Source: Acanthacorydalis orientalis (Eukaryota > Arthropoda > Insecta > Megaloptera > Corydalidae). Taken from it: a stretch of DNA of 64,000 bases. The stretch covers positions 9,929,000 through 9,992,999 of the forward strand of contig CM068316.1 of NCBI GenBank assembly GCA_034766995.1. Direction: 5' to 3'. Positions 1 to 45,546 of the stretch are shown here, piece by piece. Within the stretch, counting starts at the first letter, position 1. The number at the start of each line of letters is the position of its first letter. Made by a program: the position numbers and the translations under genes. The notes below the pieces were generated by a model. That model was not told the origin of the DNA and searched no databases. It saw only the letters and a program-made list of their open reading frames with translations.

Positions 1-66
1 ATATATATGTATGTATATATATATATATATATGTATATATATGTATATATATGTATGTATGTATAT

Positions 67-118
<52 letters not shown>
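1..118. repeat. (TA)n/(TATG)n microsatellite at window start
   Basis: Alternating TA with TATG interruptions; it may continue to the left of the window. Confidence 0.95.
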
Positions 119-123
<5 letters not shown>

Positions 124-155
124 AATAATCTTTGATTTTTTAATTTGGTACTAGA

Positions 156-312
156 CAGTGCTGCCCAAACAGACACGGTATACATAAAAACATTGAAGCG
201 AAAACACTTATAGAATGAACCATTAACATTTAATTAACATACAAGATCGTTTACGAAAATAACGATTTGACACGAAAAAGGATGGGAACGTTTAACAGTT
301 TGGGTAACACTG
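156..312. mobile_element. Small hAT-like MITE
   Basis: 157 bp bounded by the imperfect inverted ends CAGTGCTGCCCAAAC and GTTTGGGTAACACTG. CAGTG ends and short size suggest a hAT-type MITE. A second, shorter member of the family is at 4745..4842. An 8-bp target duplication is not clear. Confidence 0.6.
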
Positions 313-1230
313 GCAAAACATGTACGTTGATTTTTCTTTATTATTACATAATTTATAAATAATTTGATAGTGCGGTTATCTTTAATGATTCGTTTCCATT
401 ATTAGTCCCCATATGATAAATTAAGGACTGGTCTATTTTTTTTACGGTTCAAGTATAATAGACATAGTGATATTTTTTCTTATTTATTTAACTAACATGT
501 TTCATTTAGTCATTTCTATAAGTCTTGCCATTTTATATGAAAGTAAATAAATCATAATTTTTGTTTTGCACCACTAAAACTGGTCATTTATTTATTAACT
601 TTATAATAAATCGAACATAACAATACGAAACAAACGATTAAATACCATAACTTATCAACTGACAAGACTTAAAGAGTACATCTATCTATATCAAACTAAT
701 ACATACTTGAAATATGTTCCTAATTCATACGTATCGTTTTTGAAATAAAAAATGCAAATTAATAACTTTAATATTAAGATATCATATCAATGATATAATA
801 TTATATAAAATTGTTGTTTTATAAATAAAAGTTAATATTAATTACTGAAAATAAAATCAAATAGGAAATTCTTTGATTCAATTTGTATTCTATTATTATT
901 AATAATAAAAAAAGAGTTCATATAGAATTTTACTGTCATTTTTTGGATATAACAATGTTATTATTTGTATTTTAATTACTTTATTATTATCTATGAAAGA
1001 GTAAACTTTTCAATTTCTCTAGACTGTATGTGTATTAGTAAGATTATGAAATCGTAGCAGATAATGTTTTAATATTTTTTCTTAAAGTATTATTATTCAT
1101 AATCTTCATGTGTTGCATGAAATCTAATAGAAATTATTGAAATATGTTTTTATATAAATTTACAAAATCAATTATATTATACATAGTGGTATGTAAGTAA
1201 CAAGGATAACTTAAATCTTTTGCACCTGTT

Positions 1231-1234
1231 TGTG

Positions 1235-1266
<32 letters not shown>

Positions 1267-1272
1267 AATATG

Positions 1273-1366
<94 letters not shown>
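1231..1366. repeat. (TA)n microsatellite with TG interruptions
   Basis: About 135 bp of alternating TA with four or five GTA interruptions. Confidence 0.95.
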
Positions 1367-1371
<5 letters not shown>

Positions 1372-1670
1372 ATTAAAATACTAGTGTAAAATTATTTTAA
1401 ATTATTGATATAATAAAAGTAATGATACATTTTTAAGAAATTTATAATTTTGATTTTAAATAAATTTGTTTCATATTTAAATTATTGTACATCAAAGATG
1501 TATAAGCATGGTTTATGAACGTGTTGTATATTGCTCGCAGCTAGCCTTGTCAATTATATCCGAAAAAACTGATCATAAAAATCATGGTACTAATTTAGTA
1601 CAACGTGTAAAACTGTTTAATTAAAAATGTAATTTATGTGAGCTTTTATTAATTTGGTGATAGAAACATA

Positions 1671-1875
1671 GGGTGATTTAACTTAGGCTTTCATACAAAA
1701 GTATTAAAAAAGGCAAAAATTAAAAAAAAACATATTATCCCCCAATTAGTATTTTAGTTCAATTTTATTTTAGTACTGAATTGAACTAAAATAATAAATA
1801 AAAAATAAAATGATTTTCCTTAACCCTTGCACCCCCTTTTAATACTTCCATGTGGAAGCCTAAATTTAATCACCC
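1671..1875. mobile_element. MITE with long inverted ends, TA target
   Basis: About 205 bp flanked by TA. Ends GGGTGATTTAACTTAGGCTT and, read from the other side, GGGTGATTAAATTTAGGCTT; similarity continues through AAGTATTAAAA. The middle has another inverted pair (TTTAGTTCAAT and ATTGAACTAAA), so the whole folds into a hairpin. TA flanks suggest a Tc1/mariner-type MITE. Confidence 0.7.
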
Positions 1876-4744
1876 TATATAAAAAATATATTTATTTATT
1901 CTATACAAAAGTAACACATTGTATCTTTTTGTAGATGATATTATGAAAATAATCAGGTTCATCTATAGGATTTATCATATTTATTGAAATATAAATCTGC
2001 AAATGAAAAATTTGCGAATCCCTACTTTAAGAAGATGCCAGTGGGGAAAATTTCTAAAATATCAATTTATATCTTTTTTGTAATTTAAATAGTTTTTATG
2101 CATTTTTAAATATTTGTTCTTTCTGGGATGAAACCAATTAACTTGAAAAAAAATCAGATCAGTCCATTAAGTTTTTTTTTTATTTTATTAGAATTGTGTG
2201 TGCTATTAAATGCATGTTAAAATTTTAAATATGCTTTTCTCAGAATTGGAAACTCACAAACTAACGAATCAATCACGATTAATTTCTGGAACTTTCAGAA
2301 ATAAATTTTTCACTCATCTAATTTTTTCCTCGCGATAAAAATGTTTATTGATCATTTTTCATGTATATCATGATGTATTTAAGATGTATATCATAGGATT
2401 GTAATTGAGATTGTAATTAAGTAAAATACGATTTTTTCACAAACTATTAAAGCTTGAAATTATTTGAATTAACAGTTTCTGTACAAAAGTACATAAAATT
2501 ATGAAATTTAATACTGAGTACATCGAATTAACTTCTTCTTAAAATATGTATTATAAATATTAAAATGTAAATTCAGTTCAATTATTTTCCAAAAATATCA
2601 TATTCTTTAAGATATGAATTGAATTCATGAATTTTGATTCAGTAATTATTTTTGGTTTAATTTTTTACATAAGTTTTGTTTTCTTAATATATATATATAT
2701 ATATATATATAAAGATATAGAATATGTACTATATATCTGAAATTCAGAATCAAATTTAGATACACTATTGAGTAAATTAAGTTATTTACAAAGTTTAAAA
2801 TTTTTGACGAAATAAAATAGTTTGTGCAACGGTAATCCACAAAAATAGTAATAAAATAATTTGAATATTTCAGTCAAGTAGTTAGGAAATATTTCGCAAT
2901 ACATACATTGTAATTTAGATACTAAAAATGACCAATATCTCTAATACATGAATGTTTCTAGTAAAAGTACGTCGATATATCTATTTTTATCAATTTATAT
3001 TTTCAGGAAACAGGAATTTTATTAAAAAAAAATTTCTTATCGATATTATCAATTTGTACTTTATTTAGTACGAGATTGAAATATTAAAGAGTAAATGTTC
3101 TTTTTAAAAAAATATAATAAGTTATTATTGATGATTTTGATCATTGCTTATGCAAATTTTTCTAACGATACAATTATTGAAGATTTTTATGTAATTTAAT
3201 TCTAAAAATTACGATATCACCAACGAAATATGTATAAGTAATAATTATCATCAATATTCAATTATTGAATGGGTCAGAAAATTGTTATGTAATTTATGAG
3301 GAATAAAAAATCAATTATGAAAATGAATTTAATCTCAATATTAAAAATTATATTTATGACAATATAGACAGTATTATGAAAGATTTTAAAACCAAATTTT
3401 GAAAAAAATATTAATTAAATATTAAGCAAAATATATTTTATCCATAATTAATAATATAAGACTACAATGATTTTTTTTAAATCATGAAAACGAAAATACA
3501 TCCTTTTTTCATTAAAGAACTAATTTTAGTCTCAGATGCTAATTTAACCGAACTTATACTTTTAAATATTTGAATTATCGAATTGAAAATCTAATCATTT
3601 TTATTCCTTAGACAGACTTTCAAAGACAATATCATTAAATAAATAAATTAAAACGTTTTTAGAGAAGAAGGCTTCTTTGGAATTTATTTAAAATAAATAA
3701 AAAGCATACTATAAGTAAACAAATCTGGTTATTTAAAATGTTTTTATAATATACTAAAAAAATCACTTCTTGTAGAAGAAATATCAATATTTTAACCAAA
3801 TAAGTATTTTCTATAAGTAGGTGCAAAAGATTTGTGTTTCACCTGTATTTATTATAAAAATTGCACTAAAATAATGCTATCAAGCAGTATTTATACTCAA
3901 ATAGTAGCATCATTTATTTATAAATTTTAACTCTATATAGAAAAAAATATTGATATACTATAAAAATATCATGAATATATTTGTGTACGTTAATTATTAA
4001 ATGTTAGTAAATATGAAACTACTTAAGTAAAAATGGTGCAATTATTACTTATAAATACTGATTATCAAAAAGAAAGTCATTTTTTCATACATATTTTTAT
4101 AAGTTTCTTTTTGTTATAAGTGTAATATATATTTTTTTAAATTTATGACTTTTATAAATATTTCTTTTTGATTACGTTCGATCCTGTTTACTCATTTCCT
4201 TATACAAAAGTATTCATAAACTAGATTTCAAAACAAATTGAAAATAGTATACGAATGCAAGTGAATTTATGAAAACTGTAAAAAAATTGATACCGTAAAC
4301 AGGAAATATAATTAAGTCGTGTGTTACTAATTTTATTTTGATCCAATTGATTATCTTAGCTTAAAATCAATAAATAATAAAACAAGCACTAACGAACTAT
4401 CATTACAATTCTCTTCGTAGCGTTTTAAATGTAATTGCATGCATATTTGTACTTAGTAAATAGATGTTTCCTTTATACATTCTTATTTAAGGTAATGTTT
4501 CATTTCGGGAACTCTATATGCGTTCGATATAAATCATCTAAAATAACCAACATCAAATTCAGTTAGAAATCTCATTATATCATTACAAATAAAAAAAAAA
4601 TTCATTTAAAGCTCATAGGGGTACAAATATCCTTAGTGATGCATTATTTATTTGATACACGAATTCGTTTCAACGGAATGATACAATGATTTTCGTAACA
4701 TTGATCAATATTTAAACGGTTATAATTGAAAAAAATATACAAGT

Positions 4745-4842
4745 CAGTGCTTCCCAAACGTACTGAATAGAGCTATTATCGAAACAATACGAATCAATTA
4801 ATTCATTGTTAGTTATTAATTGTAACAGTTTAGGCAGCACTG
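4745..4842. mobile_element. Small hAT-like MITE, second copy
   Basis: 98 bp with ends CAGTGCTTCCCAAAC and GTTTAGGCAGCACTG, nearly the same as the element at 156..312, but with a different and shorter middle. Both copies are followed by GC. Confidence 0.6.
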
Positions 4843-5206
4843 GCGATCATCTCTAACTAATATAATATTAATATATACAGTTATCCTTAATATTTTATCT
4901 CTATAACATATAACATTACATGTTTTTATGTGATTTTTTTTCTCTTACAATAAAATACATGTTTTTATTTTATCATTTTTTTTTATTTAAAACGTATGTA
5001 ACATTTGATAAAGCTGAGTTTATATTTTATGCTGCGTTTACTTCGGAAGTCGTTTTTTTTATTGTACACATGCATCCTAGAAATCTCAACTTCGTAATTC
5101 TAATTTAAATATTTTGTGATTATGTCATTATGGTTCTAGTTGAATATATGGAAATGGTTATCATAACGTGACGAAGTTATTATATTTAATATATGAAACG
5201 TGACTA

Positions 5207-5252
<46 letters not shown>

Positions 5253-5846
5253 CTTTTTTGATGTGTATATACAGTTAAATGTTCAAATAATAAAATAAAA
5301 TAAATAGTGAAATGTGAAAATATATTTTATGTGAAATTCTAACTGAGTATATTGGAAGTACTAGCATATATTTATTGAACAAAATATATATGTATTTTCG
5401 AATTGTAAATTTGGCACATTTACGGATGACTAATGACATTCACTATGTTTGGGATTTAAAAATTTGTTATTTTTAAGTACACACATACATAAAACATATA
5501 TAGATACAAATCCAGTTAGAGTTCAATTTAAAATCACTCACATAAAATATGGAATATATTATCTCTCTCTGTATAAAGAAATATTTCGAAAAAATTCAAA
5601 AAATGGATAAACAATTTTAAAAAAACGTGTAGACATTTTGTATTAAATTATTAATAACGATGACACCCGAAGTTATACGAAATTTTCACGAAAAATTATA
5701 ATATTGGTATCATAATAACTACAATTAAATGTGCGACATTATAAAATAATTACTTTGCAATATATCTATGAGAGGAAGACACTCACTAGCATTTAACGAT
5801 GCAAATATATATGCAAGAATGAGAATATATGAAATACGAATGAAGT

Positions 5847-5930
5847 GAGTCGGGGGAGCGAGCGGGGGTGGATTCCACCGGGGGTCATCGAGCACAGAGA
5901 TTAGGGAGTAGAGCTCCTCGATAACAAATT
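5847..5930. other. GC-rich patch with G5 runs and a hairpin
   Basis: GTGAGTCGGGGGAGCGAGCG, GGGGTGGATTCCACCGGGGG and ATCGAGCACAGAG follow one another in otherwise AT-rich DNA. Three runs of five G lie close together, with the palindrome GGTGGA-T-TCCACC between two of them. No frame or family is recognised. Confidence 0.5.
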
Positions 5931-6007
5931 ATGAAAACTTTAAATTGTACAGAAAATTGATTTGTTTATTATAAGCGTGATTGGATATAAATTTGGTGCC
6001 TTACCAT

Positions 6008-6009
<2 letters not shown>

Positions 6010-6076
<67 letters not shown>
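6010..6076. repeat. (TA)n microsatellite
   Basis: About 66 bp pure TA. Smaller TA tracts in this part lie at 2688..2711, 5210..5247 and 6763..6808; (AAT)n lies at 6473..6494 and 7272..7310. Confidence 0.95.
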
Positions 6077-6078
<2 letters not shown>

Positions 6079-6769
6079 TCACATCATTAATGTATTTAAC
6101 TGTACATAGTCGACAAAATTATTTTTTTATAACATAAATGTTTAGCGTTGTTCTGGTTGTTTTTATCCTTTGAAATCATTTGCGTTTCTGTTATCCACTA
6201 CTAGTTTCAGCAAGGATGAAGACTACCATACCAATGTATCAATGGGATCACAGACATAAAAACATACAATTGTAATAAATTGGAAATGTAAATTTATTGA
6301 TATGACATTATTTTCAATCTCTTCTTGAAAGTATAAATATAGAGAATATGTTATTAAAAAATATTTGAAATATTTAAATAAGAAGTCGTATGAAATTAGT
6401 TTGATTTTATTTGTAGAATTTTTTGAATTAAATAGAAGATATTTTATCTAAAATTCCCTGTATATATATATATATAATAATAATAATAATAATCATTTAT
6501 ATTTACGAATTTAAATCGATTTTAAACCCTTCGATTTAATAAGAATCATCATTGAAAACTTTATATTTTTAATTTTGTTACCCTCAGATAAGTGATCAGT
6601 ATTTTAACAGTGGATGTAATACATTCTCAAATTATTGCCTTCAGATATAATTTGATATAAATAATTTGAGTTTTTACAAAAAGCATCTTAGATCATTATT
6701 GTTTACAATTCTTTAATTATTAAAAAATAATTGTGAAAAGTAATTATGAACAAGATTTTATTATATATA

Positions 6770-6812
<43 letters not shown>

Positions 6813-8629
6813 TATATACGTTTTTCATACTAAATTTCAAAAATACAAAGTTAGAATTAAAGAGAATATTCACGATTTGTAATAAGCAAGCTAAATGATA
6901 ACTTCTTGATAAAAGAGTATACTAATTCATTTTTACATTACTAAACCGCTTCTAAATGATCTATATGAGAATATTAAGGTACTGCTATTAATTTTTTCAC
7001 TTTATATAATGACTTTTCATGGCAAATGAACTATTCATATAATTTAATATGACAGTTTGATATGTATCTCAACGTTAATAGGTAAGATAATGACATAATC
7101 ACAAAATCTTTTAAATAAATAATCACACTACATTTTAATATAAAATCGTGCTTAATATAATTCCGTACAAGAAAAGTTCTTTTTTTTAACTACATTAACG
7201 TTCATGTCGACTCCTGAAGGCAACGTAACCATTTATTTAGGCACATATAAATATATAAATATTTACATACAGTAATTATAATAATAATAATAATGATAAT
7301 TAATAATAATATTTATCTGGAGGATATTTCTTTGGCATTGTGGTAAAACGTAGCGCATATAACGTAATTAAATAATAAAACGTGTATGTGATTCTATGAT
7401 TTGTTTGTTCGTTTTTGAAATGTTAATGAATCTAGAGTTCAACTTTTTGGACGTTTTAAATTTCATAAGAAGGACGCTATGCGTTCTCAACAATTTATTT
7501 TATTTTTTTCATTTAACAATTAACATGTATGTCAGGTTGAAGAAGATCGTAGATGTCCGATAAAATATTTTATTTCATTTTTTTGTCTGTATAATAATGA
7601 GATTGAAATTGTTTGTGGTTGTAAATAGTTATTTTTGATTTATTTGAGATTTTTCTTGATCACAATTATCAGAAATTGATGATATAACAAGCTTAGAAAA
7701 TGTATGAATGAAATATATGAATATTTTATTAAAACTTTATAGAAAAAAAGGTTTCGAAGAATGTAAAATTAAGAGAATAATCAAGACAGAATTGTACTTT
7801 AAACGATAGAAAGTAAGTAGTAAAATTAGAGACAAAAATTTTAATATAATGTTTTAAAATTTGGAAAGAAAACAAGTACTTCTGAACATTTTTAAAAATG
7901 TTACGTAAAGGAAAACAAGGGAAAAATATATTTCCTAACTAAGAAGAATGGTAGTAGGATTCGGATTGGGAAGCTTGGTAAGGGAAATGAACAAAAAAAT
8001 CGACTGGCCAAAGAATATATGTTTTATATTGAAGAAATTGAAAATATGATGTACGTTTATTAGATTGTTTAAAAGTTTAGACATGAAAAGGAAGGAACTA
8101 TATTCGCATATCTTAAAAATATGGATGGTACTACTAATAATAATAAAATTAACTCGATTTCTTTTGCAATGAAAGAACGAAAAGATAACATTTATCTGTA
8201 CCATTATAACATGTTTATTACTGTTTTCAATTATTTTTTTTGTAATTTTTCAAAATCATGATTACTCGAAAGGGACATTCCTAATAATAATAAATTAATT
8301 TCTTGTTAGTTTCTATTTCTATTTCTTTTCCATTTTTCAATAGAGAATGTTTTATTTTAAAGATTGAAAATAAAAGATTCCTGAATTTGGTTCTGAGTTA
8401 GGTTTAATTTAACTTTTGTTATAAACTTTTTCAAAAATCACTGTATTAATTCATTTAAGCAATTTTACTTCCAAACTTCATTTTTCACTTTATATAACGT
8501 ACACCTAATTTTTTGTTGGTTCGCTATTAAACCATTTATCTGATATCATAAGCCTTTTCCTAAACAATACCTTTTTTATCATGGTTGAATGAATTTAAAA
8601 AAATATATTTAAGACTCGAGATGTCTAAT

Positions 8630-9007
8630 CAGGGGCAGATTTACACTAGGTGCTGCCCTTGGGTCACCAATCAAATTCCTCCCTTCAATTTTTTCCAAAT
8701 AAATTAAGAGAAATCGTGACTGTTGGCAATTTTAAGAACGTTTTAACATTTTAATGATCACTAAAAAATATGTAAAATTTTCCATTAATTTAATTTATTT
8801 AAAAAATACAAATTATGAAGTTCTATTATATAAGTTTAAAAAACAAAATTTGAACTACAAAATTTTTAGATTTAATTTGACATTGAACTACCTGTAAATC
8901 GAAATTATGATTGAAAATAAAATTTCCAGCCTTTCAAAATTTGTTGCCTATCAAAATAGCCGTCCATCACAATTTTCCGCCCTGTGCAGTGGCTCATGTT
9001 GCCCCTG
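8630..9007. mobile_element. hAT-like non-autonomous element
   Basis: 378 bp beginning CAGGGGCAGATTTACACTAG and ending GCTCATGTTGCCCCTG. CAGGGGC ends are typical of hAT elements. The flanking 8 bases resemble each other only in part. No coding sequence remains inside. Confidence 0.6.
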
Positions 9008-9503
9008 TTTAAATCCTACGTTGGTTCCAGTTAGACAGATTTTATATTGTATGTATTTTTTGATATTGTGACTGATAATTGAAAAAGTGTTTTCCTTTTA
9101 TATAAAATAGAATTTTATTATATTAATTTCAGATTAAAAGATATTATTTAATTCATAGGTCTATGTAATTTTTTGAAATAAAGACTTTTATTCAATCATA
9201 TGTCACCTAATTTTAATATTTTTGAATCAAAATATTTCCTTATAAATTAAATAATTATTTCTTCTATTTAAATTTTATAGCAATGCCGTGTGGCTGACTG
9301 AGCTCGACCAGACAATAAAACCGAAGACACAAAAGATTATGATGATAATGTGTATTGATTTACTCAGGTTTCCTTCAGTAGTTAATAATCTAACAAGTTA
9401 GATACTTGGTTACAATTTTTTCTGTTCAATAACGCTCAAGATATTTGTTTGTATAAACCAATTCAAGTATTGATCATTTTTTACTTGAAAAACAACAAAA
9501 GAA

Positions 9504-9561
<58 letters not shown>
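9504..9561. repeat. Compound (TA)n(GA)n microsatellite
   Basis: About 26 bp of TA followed directly by about 30 bp of GA. Confidence 0.95.
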
Positions 9562-11089
9562 TTTATATAAAAGTACGAAAAAATATACTATTAAGAAATC
9601 ATCATTTATTTAATAATTTATTGGGGTTATAAAATAAATGAATAATTAGTAGGTCAATTTTATTACTTTCATATCATTTTTTTAGCATATGTGTAAAATA
9701 AATTTATGTAAAAAGCATTAATAAATTAAAATAAAAAAATATTTGTGTTCAAACAAGCTGGTTAATTTCAGATAAATGAAATACATTTTTATAACTTAGA
9801 GGAATTGTAGAAAAGAGAAACAAAATGTTATTTATTTCAGAGCAACTTCCAAAATTATTTTGATACCAGAAATGACACAGAAATTATAAAAAAATGCTGT
9901 TAGAAACAAGTGTAAGTAGATGACATGATTTTATTATGGTCACGAAAAATCTCAACTTTCCTTTTACAGTCGAAACAGTCCAAAATATTTGAATTTCCAT
10001 TCGATGAAAATGAATTTCTATACCGATTTACGTGAAATTATATATCAGTTACATTAAAAACATGTCTTCAGTGATTTTTATTTGTCATTTAGCTCTATGT
10101 ATGTACATTGCAATTAATATAATTACGCATATAGAAATATGCAGTAAAACTCAAGTAACTTTACTACATATCATTTGTTTGTTTTTACAATAATTTACTT
10201 ACATTTTTCTTTCTTCATATAATACATCGTAGAAATGTCCATATCAAAATAATAATTCATCGAAGACCACACCACTGTATCAAATATCTAGTACAATAAA
10301 ATGGGTTGCCGCCTTTTTTCAAGCAACATAGGCCTTTGTAAGCTCTCTTTCATAAATTTATGCCGATTTGTAAATGACATAAGTCGAACGCGTCTAGTTT
10401 TAAAGAAATTCTATGGAAAATTTAGATATATTTCCATATTTTAGCATCAATTAAATGATTTAAGTATAAATAACGATTTCTCAAGCAATATTTAGAGTTA
10501 CATAAATTTTTGATTTATTAATAAATATTTTTTATGCTATTAAAAGTCATTAATTAAATTCAAACACTTCAAACAATTTTCTATACAAAAATTTTAAATA
10601 ATAACATTGTACAAAGAGTTATTTGTTGTATAGATCGTTCCTTTAATGTAGAACTATCTCGAAATTCTAAAAAATTAAACAGTTTTTTCGATAAAGTTAA
10701 CAGTGTTTACTATTTTTGTTTCATATATCATTTTCATAAATGTTTTTCTGTGATTTCAGTACTGAAAATTTGATAAAAATATAAATATAATCTAATTTTA
10801 TCAAAGTTAAAGATAAAGACAGTTCTATATTTAAGAGAAGAAATATGCAAAATGTGCATAATTTGATTTTAAAGTTAAAATATTAAAATAATCTCAAACA
10901 GATCCTAACGTCCATAAATCACATCTAGATTTTTTTAATAATATTCTTATATAACAATTATCAAAAACGAATTATAGCCATAATTGATTACAAATAAAAT
11001 ATTAATCTTATATTAAAACAATGAATGTACATGTATAATCACGAATATTTTTAACTACAAATTACTCTCATTTGATGCTAGCAAAAAAG

Positions 11090-11280
11090 GAGACAACCTA
11101 TACCACAGCCAATACAACATTGTTATCTACAACAATGAAACAACAATTCCAATGAATAACACAACAAAGTCTGACAACAATGTTTACCTCATTTGATACC
11201 ACATGTTAATCTTTAGACACTTTCATGTATTTTAACAACACTGTACAAGAACAGTCACAACCAAAACCTAAAAATCAATT
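11090..11280. repeat. CAACAAT-rich low-complexity stretch
   Basis: Plus strand is unusually A+C rich, with many ACAAC/CAACAAT words (ACAACATTGTTATC, ACAACAATGAAACAACAATT, GACAACAATGTT). On the gene's strand this is ATTGTTGT-rich. It may lie in a long 3' UTR. Confidence 0.4.
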
Positions 11281-11344
11281 AACCTCAAAATAAAATTATA
11301 TATATATATGAATATATAAATATTTTGACTTTATTTTTTTTAAT

Positions 11345-11730
11345 GTACGAGCATTGTTTAATATCAATGGATCCAGTTAAAATTGTATATTTACTGTTTA
11401 TATCAGAAAATATATAATAAAATCTGACGAATGTTTTTCTTTTTTTGGTACAAAGCCGTAAATATTGTTAAAAAGTCAACTCTATTATTAAAATTCGATG
11501 AGTACTGTTAAAAGACGATACATTGTTAATAGTCACCGTTAACAATTCGACATCGGGCGTGAATAAAACATATATTTTTATTTCTTAAATTTTCAGCGAG
11601 TATCGTTTGAATTTGACGAGCATTGTTTTAAATACCTGACGAGTTTTGTTTATATTCGACGTTTTTAAAAGACAACTGGATGTGAATAAACAGTTGACAA
11701 ATATTGATTGAATTCGATGAACTATGTTTT
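11345..11730. repeat. Degenerate short repeats around GACGAGYATTGTT in the 3' UTR or flank
   Basis: Variants of (A)TTYGACGAG-YATTGTTT recur at irregular spacing: ACGAGCATTGTTTAA, GACGAATGTTTTT, GATGAGTACTGTT, GACGAGCATTGTTTTAA, GACGAGTTTTGTTTA, GATGAACTATGTTT. The block lies just after the stop codon of the DPP10-like gene. Confidence 0.5.
11577..11582 (-). promoter_or_regulatory. Candidate polyadenylation signal AATAAA
   Basis: AATAAA on the minus strand about 180 bp past the stop codon of the DPP10-like gene. In DNA this AT-rich such hexamers are frequent by chance, so it is only a candidate. Other AATAAA copies occur farther downstream. Confidence 0.25.
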
Positions 11731-11760
11731 ATATGATTGATTTGTTTGTTGATTGTACAT

Positions 11761-44252
<32,492 letters not shown>

Positions 44253-44308
44253 CTGTAAAGAAATGCATTGTGTAAAAATAAATATTTATACATGTATTAA
44301 GTATTTAT

Positions 44309-44309
<1 letters not shown>

Positions 44310-44359
<50 letters not shown>
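44310..44359. repeat. (TA)n microsatellite upstream of first visible exon
   Basis: About 50 bp TA, 58 bp upstream of the acceptor of the first visible exon. Confidence 0.95.
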
Positions 44360-44362
<3 letters not shown>

Positions 44363-44804
44363 AATAACGCATTTTAGATTTATAATTAGATATTAGATTT
44401 AGTTTTATATTTTTCAACTCTCTATGAACTTTATCATTACAAGTTTATTTATATTATCATGATTTTTTTAGAGTAGAAAATCATTTAGAATAGACATTTA
44501 TAGTTGTGGTTGTGTGCTAATAAAAAAAGAATTTTTAATAATGGTATCCGGTTTCAGACTGTCAATCCAAAGATAATAAAAACATTGAGAGTTATTACCA
44601 TAAATGCTATTGTTTTAAGATTCTATAGTAAGAATCCTACGATTAGATAAAGAACAAAAATGATAGCGAATTGATATTTTCTGTCTAATTTTTTTCAAGA
44701 GTAAAATGGAACTGAATTATATATAAATATTTTTTCTATATCTCTATAGAATGATGTAATAAGTAAATGTTAGTTAATATATTTTTTTTTAAAAAGTATA
44801 ATTA

Positions 44805-45174
44805 TTATGTTGGTAGGAAAATAATTCCTGTTTTTGTTTTCTAAATTCTAACCAGCAGCAAAAACTGTTCGTGAACTAAATAATACTTTTGGTATGGGTA
44901 CTGTTAAGGAACCTATGGTGCAATGGTGGTTCCAAAAATTTTATGCTGGAGCTGAGAGTTTTGAAGATGAAGAAGGTCAAGAGCGTCGTTCTCCATTTCA
45001 TAACGATCAACTGAAGACGTTAGTTAAATCAAAATCATGTATAACAAGTCGATATCTTGCACAAAAGTTAAACGTTAGTGTTCCAACTGTTCTGGACCAC
45101 TTAAATCCATTTTAATTAAAAAATGTATATTAATTTGAAGGTCATAAACCGCAATTATTGTTCTACCAACCTAA
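44805..45174 (+). mobile_element. Mariner deletion derivative, copy 4, with transposase N-terminal fragment
   Basis: 370 bp with TA duplication. The plus-strand frame 44894..45115 encodes GTVKEPMVQWWFQKFYAG, ESFEDEEGQERRSPFHNDQL and TSRYLAQKLNVSVPTVLDHL. This is the linker and second helix-turn-helix of a cecropia-type mariner transposase (cf. the Hsmar1/SETMAR pattern VQWWFKKFxxGDESLEDEExxGRPS). The catalytic domain is deleted and the right end joined on. Confidence 0.85.
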
Positions 45175-45386
45175 TAGTTAAATACTTATAAAATAAAAAA
45201 AACAAGAAATTATATTAAAATTGGTATCAAAATAGAAATTAGATATAAATAATTTAGATAATAAATTAGATGTCAAGGTAAATATTATATCAAGTAGTAC
45301 AATATATAAAAAGTGTAATTATGTAAATAGAACACTTATTTCTGGGTAAATAAGACTCACTAGTTCAAGTCCTGAATCGATTAATA

Positions 45387-45474
45387 ATATATATACATAT
45401 GTATATATATATATATATATATATGTACATATATATATATATACATATATGTACATATATATACATATATGTAC

Positions 45475-45519
<45 letters not shown>

Positions 45520-45546
45520 TACATACATATATACGTATATATAAAC
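45387..45546. repeat. (TA)n tract with TACA/TGTA interruptions
   Basis: About 160 bp. ATATGTACATATATATAC is repeated three times inside, giving a higher-order unit. Confidence 0.95.

Larger units (their letters stand above)
1..11340. other. Downstream flank, no gene recognised
   Basis: AT-rich DNA beyond the 3' end of the DPP10-like gene. I see microsatellites, four small transposon-like elements (156..312, 1671..1875, 4745..4842, 8630..9007) and a GC-rich patch at 5847..5930. Open frames here (e.g. 4920..5108, 7935..8204) have AT-driven composition and no recognisable motif or splice context. Confidence 0.6.

Noticed and set aside
7935..8204. 89-codon minus-strand open frame
   Set aside because: Phe/Ile/Asn-rich, no motif, no splice or start context, as expected by chance in AT-rich DNA.
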